Origin: Apiosordaria backusii
Taxonomy: Eukaryota > Ascomycota > Sordariomycetes > Sordariales > Lasiosphaeriaceae
NCBI GenBank assembly: GCA_030549205.1
Contig: JAUKTV010000002.1
Span: 2,790,001 to 2,854,000 of the forward strand
DNA: 64,000 nt
Direction: 5' to 3'
The notes under the pieces are model-generated. The model did not search any database. It was not told the DNA's origin and saw only the letters and a program-made list of their open reading frames with translations. Below, piece by piece: positions 55,001 through 64,000 of the stretch. The translations under genes were made by a program, and so were the position numbers. Every line of letters starts with the position of its first letter. Within the stretch, counting starts at the first letter, position 1.

Positions 55001-58000
55001 ATAAAAGGCTGAATGACGAGTGGACGGAGATAGCTCTCGCCCATGCAACGATAGTGCCCCTCGGCCACCAAGGCGGTGGTTGACAGGAGATTGGAGATAC
55101 CGGTCGGACTGCTTCCCTTGTCTGCTAGGCTGCGTCGAGCTTATAGGTTTCAGCACACTGCTCTGCGCGGAACTGGCAAGAGATAGAAATGAGGATTTAT
55201 GTCTCAAGCCTCGGGGGCGCCTGGAGGTCCCTCTAGAATCAAGAGATGCTCTATCATCTCCAATATCCGCCACTGTCAGTGGCAAAGGGACAGGCGGCAC
55301 ACTCTGCGACGGAGGGTCAACTGGTTCGGGGACAAAATCATCCGCAATTCCAGGTAGGATGAGGAAAGGCGTTCGGTGTGTACGCTGATCGTGGCGCCGA
55401 ATGAGCTCTTGTTGTAGTTTTCGTTCTTTGGAGAAGTTTGCCTTTCGTCCTATTATGGCGAGACGAACACTGGTTTCCACAAGTGCGTCCGTGTCGACAG
55501 GGTGCTGGGGGCGTGTCTTGTATCGAGTTGCTGATTCTGCATTGACACAGGACAATTTGATGTCTGGGATCTTGACGTTTGCTCGCTTGGAATAATGTGA
55601 CCCAGCCCAGTCGTTGAAGTTGACGTCAATCAAGCCAGTTGAGAGAAGGAATGCAGCCTCCTCGACATGAATCCAAATACGTACTGACTGCACGAATACC
55701 CGGAGAAAAGTGACATCGTACACAACAATCGATGAAAGCATCACCAGAGCATTCTCTTCATCATCCAAGCAGAACACGAATGCCTTGCCTGCGCTGACGA
55801 GTGTTGTGAGAAATTCAGCAGTGCACTCGCCAGTGAGGGCTCCTACAGAAAGATCCCAGTTGCACATGTAGGTGGGCTCAGCTGGAGGGAGCCCAAAAAG
55901 ACGGTGACCATAGACAGTGACTCCGTCTACGAATAGTTGGGTGCTTGATGTGGCACTGATGGGTGTTTCTGCCCCTGATTCTGTATTGCCCATGGAGAGA
56001 TTGAGCGGCGCAAGAGTCAGCTCCATGTCCATGTAGTAATTGGTAAACCGAAGGTCGAGGGACATGTTTGCTGTATCAATCTCAATGTGGCGCTGGCATG
56101 AGTAAAGGTTTACAGGGAGCAGAATCTTCGGGTCATCAGCTCTTATGCTGAGGATGACGTCGAGGTCATTCGTCTTCTTAGGTGGCGGCTTGTTGGCCAA
56201 CTCGGCACCAGGGTCGGTCTCTTTCAAGCGCAGTATCTCTTGGTACTCTTCCAATGTCTTGAAGTGAACATCTTCGCCAAAGTAATTATCCTTGAGGGTG
56301 AGCATATAGCGAACAAGGAAGCCGTGAAGTTGAGCAACTGGTGACTGTCCAGAAATGTTCAAGACGATGGTGTCAATGTTGGAGGGCAAAGTGGTTGAAT
56401 TGTAGTGATAAGCCCCGTCAATGACCAGATTCTCCAAATGCCCAATTTCTTTTGAAGTAAGAAACGGCGCTTGTGTATTCCATGCTGGCACGTGTAGGTC
56501 GACTGAGGCGTTGTCCGCTCGAATATCGAACGGAATAGCATTCTTGCTGGGTCTAAATGTATCAATCGGCACAGATGTCACGCATCGAAGCAGCGGGCTC
56601 GATATGATGAGAAATGTGTTGTCATGAAGGTCTGTTGGGCTGTTGATAATGTTGGCATCGTTGAGGTTCAGAAAGATGCGCACATTCTGGAGTTGGAGGT
56701 TGACGTGGTATTTGAATGGAGTAAATACCATGTAGTCAGCTGGAGGTCCAGTGGTCCAGTCGTCCACGAGGTCAGTGAGGAGGAAGATATGATCTCTCAA
56801 AAGAAACAGCGAGAGATCATCGCTGACGATGTTGAAGTGCCATTGCCGGAGAGAATTCCAGCGCAGTGGAGTTGACAAGTCGCACGATATTCTTTGCCTA
56901 CCAGATCTCCAAAGTAGCTCATGGTTTATGCTGCTCGAAATTTCAGTGCTGGGGAAATCCACATCAAGCGTATTGGTATATCCTGAGCTGCTGGCTGTCA
57001 TGTCCATTGAATAAGTCACTGTCGTATTGACCGGAGCCTTGATGTCAAGCCAGCCATATGGCCGTTGGTGGCTCTCAGAGGGCTGGTCTGACTTCTTAGA
57101 CCGACCCCGGGATTTTCGAGTCTCATTGGCGCGTGTCTTGTTTGGATCAGGTTCTTTGCCCTTCCATCTCCAGTTCTTCGACTCCTCTCTAATTGGAATG
57201 CGAATATTGGTCGTGTCCTCGAGTTCTATATAGAATTTGAACTGGGTTGGCACACGGGTAGAGCCAGGGGCAAGGCGTGCCGTTGGGACAGCATCCTTGC
57301 ACAGACTGGGAACAAAGATGCGTTGAAGTTCCGCACGATGTCTGTCTGCCCACGGCCCATAGTTCACAGAACCACCGTTTATCGATAGTCTGATAGCCCA
57401 TGCCGGTGGCTCGTCGCCATTGATATTAGACAGCAGCTCTGGGGCTTTCTCTACTGGCGAAGCAGTCAAGGGTCGCACAAGGCCTGGCACATCCCAGTAT
57501 ATCGTCAATGTAGCATCTGGGCTATCCAAAAGTGTCGGCACCGCAGCGTACTCGATTGACGACCACCTAGACTTTTGATCCTCGGCATCATCAGACAGAT
57601 AGCGTGACAATCCTTGCCAGTGGCCGGTTCCGGGGACTTGGCTCGCAGCGGTTCCAATGCCTCTGCTCGAAGGAGAGAAGGACTCGACAGACTTGTTCCA
57701 AAATGGAACCAGGCCCCTGAGGCTCTCCCGCAACCGACGCGTTTGGCCCCGTAAAAACGAACGCTTTTGAGGGAGCGACAAAGACTCCTGGACATTTTGT
57801 TTTTCTCGTTCAGCTCGGTCGAGCTGGTCTTCCTTGAAGTCCGGGTTCTCCTTCATTTCGACCACGGGATGCTTGAAGTTAAGACGGAAGTACTGTCGAT
57901 AGGGATCTGTCGTGTCCGTCTCAGTGGCCGAGGCATCGATTTCGCCTGAGAAAGACTCAGTCTTGACAATCAATACCGCCTTAGTATTCTCATTGCCCAT

Positions 58001-58940
58001 AACCATGGCTGCTCCTTTGCACTTCAGGTGAATTGGAAAGGTTTGCAGTAATAGTGGTAAATCATCCGTTGTGGCAGGACTATGACCCGCTTCTTCCTTG
58101 CCTGTATCAGAAGCAGACGACAGTAGGCTAGCGCGCCTTTTTGCTTCAGAAGACTGGCCTTGACCAAGCTTGCTGTGCGATCGTCCGTTCTGGGAGGAAA
58201 AGCGTCCTGCTGATGGGCTTCTAGACGCATCTGACCGTCTCGATCGTCGTCGTTGCAAACGGGATGGCGGGACAGGCGGCACCCCTTTATCCCCCAGCCC
58301 TCGATGCACCTCGTCCACCGGCTTCTCCGAATCTGCAAGACCAGCGATTATCGAGTCGTAGGCTGGGCTTCGATTGTATATAAACCATTCCAAACCACGG
58401 AGCGAGACTATAATACGACATGGCGTCTTCTTCGAGTGTTCTTCGGCGGTGGCATCTTCTTGGTTCGTTTTCCCCTTTCCCTTCTCGATATCCACATGCC
58501 GGACCCTCCGTAGCCAGTATGCCCAAGTGATGTGTCCATTCTGGACGAGGATCGTCTCGTTATTTCCGTGATACCTGAGGCCGGTGAAGAATATACGCCC
58601 AGCAAGCAAAGATATCTGGAGTGCTTGGATGTCAATGTAGACTCGGTATTGGTGCCATGTATACGTTCTGATGGCCCACGAAACAACCGACGCGAATACT
58701 CTGTTGAAGTAGAGTAGGGAGAAAGTCGATCTATTGTTGGATGGTAAGCATCACATTGCCACAGCTACACACCATATAAGCTATCACTGCGTGTTCCACT
58801 TACAAGACACCACAAGCGATGAGGATCCCGCAGAATGTCCTACGAAAGAGCTATCAGTCAAATGCCCATAGTCTGCCCTGTAGATTGACTTGAACATACG
58901 CATTGAAGGCAGGCCCATCATCTGTAAACCAGCCCGACAT
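49065..58940 (-). CDS. CSF1: CSF1, bridge-like lipid transfer protein, one apparent 1-base deletion near the C-terminus
   Basis: This is the fungal member of the BLTP1 group of giant tube-shaped lipid-transfer proteins anchored in the ER. Exons: 58900-58940 (ATG 58940, MSGWFTDDGPAFNA), 58804-58839 and 49065-58730, with introns 58840-58899 and 58731-58803. The spliced N-terminus gives a membrane anchor (FCGILIACGVLSTFSLLYFN) followed by the family hallmark TYTWHQYRVYIDIQALQISL and AGRIFFTGLRYHGNNETILV. The main frame stops at 49553 after TGSRGGRFSRCH, but one more base at the C7 run 49587-49593 (plus strand) switches to RGGTILKVPQVEAVMQTW and continues to a normal C-terminus (YIFKSAFEGKVEVGWNYSRI) ending at 49065. 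Corrected length 3247 residues. The shift is most likely a sequencing error. Confidence 0.93.
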
Positions 58941-59629
58941 GTTGCCGAGTTAAATGGTGGGTTCTCTCGCCACGGCTTCCGCGTCGCTACCCGGATTGAA
59001 ACCCTTTGCCAACCGTATGCGCCGTTCCCCATCCCGCCGTAAAAAAAGTGGAAATGCCCGCAAACCCAAATGTTATCGCATGACAAAAGGAAGCTTCGGC
59101 GCGACCCAATGATCTGATAGCGAAAGAAAAAAGACGTGTGGCTTGTCGCTGGAGGTATCGCAGGAGCAAATCAGCTCGGCTTGCTCTGGGAAGCTTCAGA
59201 CAGGGACCACCTGGCAGAAGCCAGTGCTGTCGCGAAACAATTGACAGGGGTTGGAGCCCACTGAGAGACTGTGCGTCACTGCTGTCTGTTCTGGCAGATG
59301 GCGGTTCGTTCCCCGGAAGCCAGTCCCGTCTCCTGACCCAGGCCAGGCAGCCAGCGCAACAATCTTGTTCCCTACCGGCGCGTGGGGGGAGGTATGTACC
59401 TGGGTACCCGGCTAGCGCTGTGACACCCACCCTGGTCGTCATTGCGGCGCTGTTTGGAGCTTCTGGCCCAGAGGATCGTCGTCATCTCAACCATCTCCAA
59501 CACAACGTCGTTATCTTGGAGTTTCGTGCTCCACCAACATGCACTTCGCACCTTGAAGGCTGCTTTTCCCACCGGTTGATCCCGGTTTTTATTTACAAAT
59601 CTCGGGTCTGTTCAGCGCCCAAGTCTACG
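58941..59629. promoter_or_regulatory. divergent promoter region between CSF1 and the TMEM184-like gene
   Basis: 689 bases separate the two start codons. A GTACCTGGGTACC palindrome lies near 59396. No gene is supported inside. Confidence 0.5.
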
Positions 59630-61607
59630 ATGGGAGGCTCAGGTCAAAAGTTCGAGGCAATCACAACTGTGGTTGCTGGTGTCGCGTCGATTATCGCGAC
59701 CCTGCTGTCTATCGTGTATGGCTCCCTTCGGCTTCCATGTTCGGCTCCCGCTCGAGGGCCCCCACTCTCATGTATCGTTAACTAACTCGCTTTTGCTGAA
59801 CAGGTCGATATGGCTACAGACGTAAGTCCTTACCAAAGCCTTGTATACACCATAAGACGAACTCCCAATAACAGCGAAATAGTAAGAATTACCGGAAGCC
59901 GTTGCTCCAACGCTATGTCGTCCGCATCCTCCTTATGGTCCCCATTTACTCCATTGCGTCGTGGTCAAGCATGGTCTCACGGACGGCCGCCGACGTCCTC
60001 GACCCAATACGAGATATCTACGAGGCCTTCACAATCTACACCTTCTTTCAGCTCCTGATCAACTACCTTGGTGGTGAAAGAGCTCTCATCATCATGACAC
60101 ATGGTCGAAAGCCCGTCCATCACGTGTGGCCCCTGAACCATGTGCTGGCTCCCTTCGACATATCTGACCCACATACCTTCCTTGCCATCAAACGCGGTAT
60201 TCTTCAGTATGCGTGGCTCAAGCCTCTGCTAGCACTCGCAACGGTTATCATGAAGGCCACTGGCACATTCCGGGAGGGCGTCATTGCTCTCGACTCAGGT
60301 TACTTTTGGAGCGGCCTCATCTACAACGTCAGTGTGACCGTCAGTTTATATGCCCTAGGCCTCTTCTGGGTCTGCATGAACGACGATCTCAAGCCCTTCC
60401 GGCCAATGCCCAAATTCTTGTGCGTCAAGCTTGTCATTTTTGCCTCATACTGGCAAGGCTTTGCTTTGTCCATCTTGGTTTGGCTCAAAGTCATCCCAGA
60501 GGGTGAAGATAAGTCTTCCGAAGGTATGGCCGCCGCCATCCAGGACTTTTTGATTTGCATTGAAATGCCGGCCTTTGCTATCGCTCACTGGTATGCCTTT
60601 TCGTGGCACGATTTTGCCGACAACCGAATATCGTCGGCCAGAATGCCTGTGTGGTACGCTGCAAGAGATGCCTTTGGGGTCCGCGACCTGATCCAAGACT
60701 CCAAGGAGACATTCTCTGGCGACAAATATGGCTATCGAATCTTTGACTCTGGCGACAAAATCATGGCCCATGAAGCCTCACGATCACGGCTGGCTCGCAT
60801 CAAGGAGGGCATGCGTTACGAAAGGGGAGGCAAGGGCAAATACTGGATTCCAAGGCCTGACGAAATCAACCAGACGACACCGCTGCTCGGCGCTAACAAC
60901 GGCGGGCCAAGCCATCGGAATGGGTCTCTATCGCCACATACCAATGATCTTGATGAGTTGATACTTGATCCAGATGAAGAAGCTCTTTACGACAGTGCCA
61001 GGAAGCTCGAGTTTGGAGATTGGAACGTAAGTGGCGTCTCTTCCCACATACTGATCTATTCGTTACTAAACCTTTCCTTTAGTATCCTGTTATCACAGCA
61101 AATCAGCCGGCAAGCGAAAGGTACCGGTCACCGTACCCGAGCCCCTATCAACAAACACCCAGCGGTAGTTTCTACCAGCGCTCCTCGTCAAGCTCGGTTC
61201 CTTCGTTGAATTCGAACGCACCGCTTGATCGGAGAAAGAAGCAGGCACCAGAGGGGCCACAAGCCGGTATCAACGACAAGAAGGGGAAGAAGAAGGCCAA
61301 GGGCTCCAGTTCAACTCAAGTAGGCGGCGCCGACCCCCTCGAAATCGCATACGGTCCGACAATTGGAACGCATAAAGAAATCACTGAAGACGATTTCAAC
61401 GTTGATGTGGAAAGCGGGTTGCACAAACCACAGGATCGAGAATTTGTGGAACCTCATCCTACGCCTCCTCCGCGAGATGACGATGGGAGCCCGATCCGAG
61501 AGGAAAGCGGGCAGTGGGATCGGAGCGATAGTGAAGCTGACCACCACAAGAGCCCCCAGTACGCGACTGGGAGTGATGAGGAGTTCCGAAATGTTTGGGG
61601 ACGATGA
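59630..61607 (+). CDS. TMEM184/DUF300 (OST-alpha-like) multipass membrane protein
   Basis: Four exons, 59630-59715, 59804-59821, 59883-61026 and 61083-61607, encode 590 residues; the 18-base second exon encodes only SIWLQ and parts of flanking codons, but all phases agree (SIVSIWLQTKNYRKPLLQRY). The N-terminal half has about seven hydrophobic segments with the family patterns QRYVVRILLMVPIYSI, IYEAFTIYTFFQLLINYLGG, FLAIKRGILQYAWLKPL and PKFLCVKLVIFASYWQG, typical of organic solute transporter alpha/TMEM184 proteins. The C-terminal half is a long charged, Ser/Pro-rich cytosolic tail. Plant and animal relatives act in vacuole integrity or solute movement; the fungal substrate is unknown. It is divergently placed to CSF1. 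Confidence 0.9.
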
Positions 61608-63254
61608 TTGGAATTGAATTTTGCTACATTCAAGCATTCTTTGAGGTTCTTTTTAGATACCCGCCTTGAGAATGAAGAGGTTCTATGTACACGGTCATGA
61701 TTTATGGGTTGTTTGGGCATTACAAGGAGTCGGCGGCGGTGACGGCATGGTTTGCAGCGTATCGTTATATACACATCACTGTCTTGGAATATCACGGAGT
61801 TAGCTTTTCCAACCACGTAGTGTACTGGTCTCAGAATCCTGAAGCTTCTTAGGCTGGTGGCTTGCAATAATGTGCTTACGATGCCCCCGAGTTTGTGTGA
61901 ATAGTGACGTACGAGTACGATTAGATAGCAACAAGTGGCAAATCTGGCAATCCGAGCCAAGCCACTTCTAGCTTGGAATCAAGCTCTTTGGGCAGCGATC
62001 AGTATCCACTCGAGCTTCATAGGAGCAAGGTCAGGAGACTTTGCTGGTGGCATAGGGAAGCTTCAGAGCTCACGGCTTTTATCCAGTCCACCAGCACCGC
62101 CGTCTCGAATACGGTCAAGACGATGAGTGTAACCATGATCTCAACCAAACGTTCGAACTGGACGGGTCCACCGTTTTTTATTTGCTTCTTCTTCCCTGCC
62201 TAGGGCGCCGTTGATAAGGCAGCGTTAACCCCGCAGTTTCCGCGACGTTCATGTGTACACTAGCACGACCCCGCCAGCCGGCGCAACCCGTGCGAGAAAA
62301 AAAATCAACAGGCTGTGTAGCGTGCCATTGCGGTGTTTCGGTATCAGGCGCTAGCGGTGTCTAATGCGAAACGAGCTGCCGAAAACAGTGGTCAATTGGA
62401 GCTCAATGGCGAGAGGTGGCTGGCAAAAAGCTCTGGTGAATGCCGAGCTTCGAGTTCCTTCACCTTGATTTGTGAGCTCAACGTCGTAGTGGTCTGTGCT
62501 TTGTGATCGTTCTCGAAAGAGAGTGGGGCTTGTTTCCGCCTCATCCCAACTTCGATGCAAGTGGGGCCCAAGCTAGCTCCAAGAGCATTCACTGCTGCTG
62601 GAAGAGCATTCACTGCTGCTGGAAAAAAGCTTAAGAAACTCCCATCCTGTCCAGGGCAAGGCTTTTCAGCTGTAGCTTCGACAAAATAAAAAGAACAACT
62701 TCTCTCTCCTTCGTAGAGAAACAGCGACAACACAAACCAGCAGCTGACTGGTATTATCCTCAAGGTATGCAAAACAATATCCATCCAGGAATGCCTGTTG
62801 CCGCGGGGTTTCTCTTTTTTCATGCCGGATTGGCGAGGAGGGGGGGGCAAAACAGGGCTTGACCCTCCCATGTCAGTCGCATCAGCCGACGCACAAGTGG
62901 CAGGGGCCAATAGAGGGGCACCAAATCCACCAAATCCACCAAATCGATATCATGCTGCCCCACCATTGTTACCCCTCCACCTTCCCCTCCCCCATCGCTT
63001 TTTTACTTTTTTCTCTCCCTCACAGAAGGCTTCGCATCCCACCGCCTCTGCTTTTCTCAACCCTTCTCTGCTTTTTGTGGTCTGGGCTGATAGCTGATCC
63101 ACTGAAGCAGAACTACAGGACCCTGGTTAGCCGACTCTCGGGTTTGCTCGACCAACTCTAGGGAAGAAAATTTCTCTGCTCGCGGAGTTTCTTCACCTCG
63201 ACACCATCAACCCAAAAAACCCATTTCTAGGAGGTACTCGTCAATACCGCCAAG
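61608..63254. other. intergenic between TMEM184-like gene and eEF2
   Basis: It holds the 3' flank of the upstream gene, a 21-bp tandem duplication (AAGAGCATTCACTGCTGCTGG at 62581 and 62602, first 20 bases given by the shared core), a triple ACCAAATCC near 62920, and from about 62960 a strongly pyrimidine-rich promoter and leader as expected for a highly expressed translation gene. No further gene is recognised. Confidence 0.5.
62581..62622 (+). repeat. 21-bp perfect tandem duplication
   Basis: The unit AGAGCATTCACTGCTGCTGG plus one base is present twice in a row without change, in the eEF2 upstream region; recent duplication. Confidence 0.8.
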
Positions 63255-64000
63255 ATGGTCAAGTAAGTACCTCTTCTTTGCCAGCATCACCTCTACTCGT
63301 CTTCGTCGCTTCGAGAGCATGTCGTCGACGTCCTCTTTGTCCTCCGCCATCGATGCGCGCGCCCTTCATTACCCCGCCCGGAGATAAGGGAAGACGGACA
63401 GAGCAGAGGTGCTGCACGACACATTGATGATGGCGATGATGTTAACCATGGCCTCTCTACAGCTTCACGATCGAGGAGATCCGTGCCTTGATGGGTAAGT
63501 CCTTCCTCTCTTCAATGAGCTTGTTGGCGCAATCTCGAATATCATGCTGACCCTCCTCCAGACAAGCCCACGAATGTGCGCAACATGTCCGTCATTGCGC
63601 ACGTCGATCACGGCAAGTCCACCCTGACCGACTCTCTGCTGGCCAAGGCTGGTATTATCTCCTCGGGAAAGGCCGGTGAGGCTCGTGCGACGGATACCAG
63701 ACAAGACGAGCAAGAACGTGGTATCACCATCAAGTCCACTGCCATCTCTCTCTACGGTACCCTGCCCGATGCGGAGGATATCAAGGACATTGTTGGCCAG
63801 AAGACCGACGGTTAGTACTTGCCCATCATCCCTGCTTGTTTCGGCCACAAAATACTGACGATTGGCGCAGGCATGGATTTCTTGATCAACTTGATCGACT
63901 CGCCCGGTCACGTTGATTTCTCTTCCGAAGTCACTGCCGCTCTCCGTGTCACCGACGGTGCTCTCGTCGTCGTCGACACCGTCGAGGGTGTGTGCGTCCA
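63255..64000 (+). CDS. EF2: translation elongation factor 2 (eEF2), 5' part, cut by window end
   Basis: This is the ribosomal translocation GTPase. The first exon is only eight bases (63255-63262, ATGGTCAA), followed by exons 63463-63494, 63562-63810 and 63871 onward; introns have GTAAGT, GTAAGT and GTTAGT donors and all phases agree. The protein reads MVNFTIEEIRALMDKPTNVR, then the P-loop AHVDHGKST (G1), ERGITIKST (G2 region) and the G3 motif DSPGHVDFSSEV, continuing into TDGALVVVDTVEGVCV where the window ends. Three introns packed into the first 600 bases and a tiny first coding exon are typical of fungal eEF2 genes. The rest of the protein lies outside the window. Confidence 0.96.

Noticed and set aside
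1..64000. CRISPR arrays, bacterial operons or riboswitches
   Set aside because: None seen; introns and gene families show this is eukaryotic nuclear DNA.

Overview
The window is nuclear DNA from a filamentous ascomycete, most likely a Sordariomycete of the Sordariales type. Genes carry short GT-AG introns of about 50-75 bases, proteins match fungal families (mannan polymerase subunit ANP1, CSF1, MTR3, TMEM184/DUF300, HET-domain and subtilase genes), and the one full-length retroelement is extremely A+T-rich in the way expected of repeat-induced point mutation (RIP). I cannot name the species.

Layout. Bases 1-14.7 kb are conserved housekeeping DNA: a Golgi apyrase (YND1-like, minus), exosome subunit MTR3 (minus), Golgi mannosyltransferase ANP1 (plus) and the Golgi ARF exchange factor GEA1/2 (plus). 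Bases 15-42.3 kb are an accessory stretch, gene-poor and full of degenerate repeats. It holds a broken secreted metallopeptidase-like gene, a small broken gene tail-to-tail with a protein kinase, three small secreted proteins, a MITE-like element, a PD-(D/E)XK-like protein, the decayed TPR tail of an NLR-type gene, a HET-ankyrin gene, an SRPK-like kinase, a broken hypothetical gene and a proteinase K-type subtilase. Bases 42.3-48.6 kb are one nested transposon: a RIP-degraded Copia-type LTR element (42425-48437, 153-bp LTRs, GGTTG target duplication) inside a small TIR element (42323-48601, TA target duplication). Bases 49-64 kb are conserved again: the giant lipid-transfer protein CSF1 (minus), a TMEM184/DUF300 membrane protein (plus) and the 5' part of eEF2 (plus, cut by the window edge).

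How genes fit together. The left block is enriched in Golgi functions: YND1 removes the GDP product of GDP-mannose use, ANP1 uses GDP-mannose, and GEA1/2 activates ARF for Golgi traffic. The accessory block looks like a fungal nonself-recognition and secreted-protein neighbourhood, with HET, NLR relic, atypical kinases and cysteine-rich secreted proteins, punctuated by transposons.

Quality note. Four breaks in conserved genes (YND1 C-terminus, GEA twice, CSF1 C-terminus) are each explained by one missing base, three of them at a run of exactly seven G. These look like homopolymer undercalls in the assembly, so I describe these genes as intact with a sequence error. The lesions in the 15-16.7 kb and 20.2 kb genes are less clear and may be real decay.
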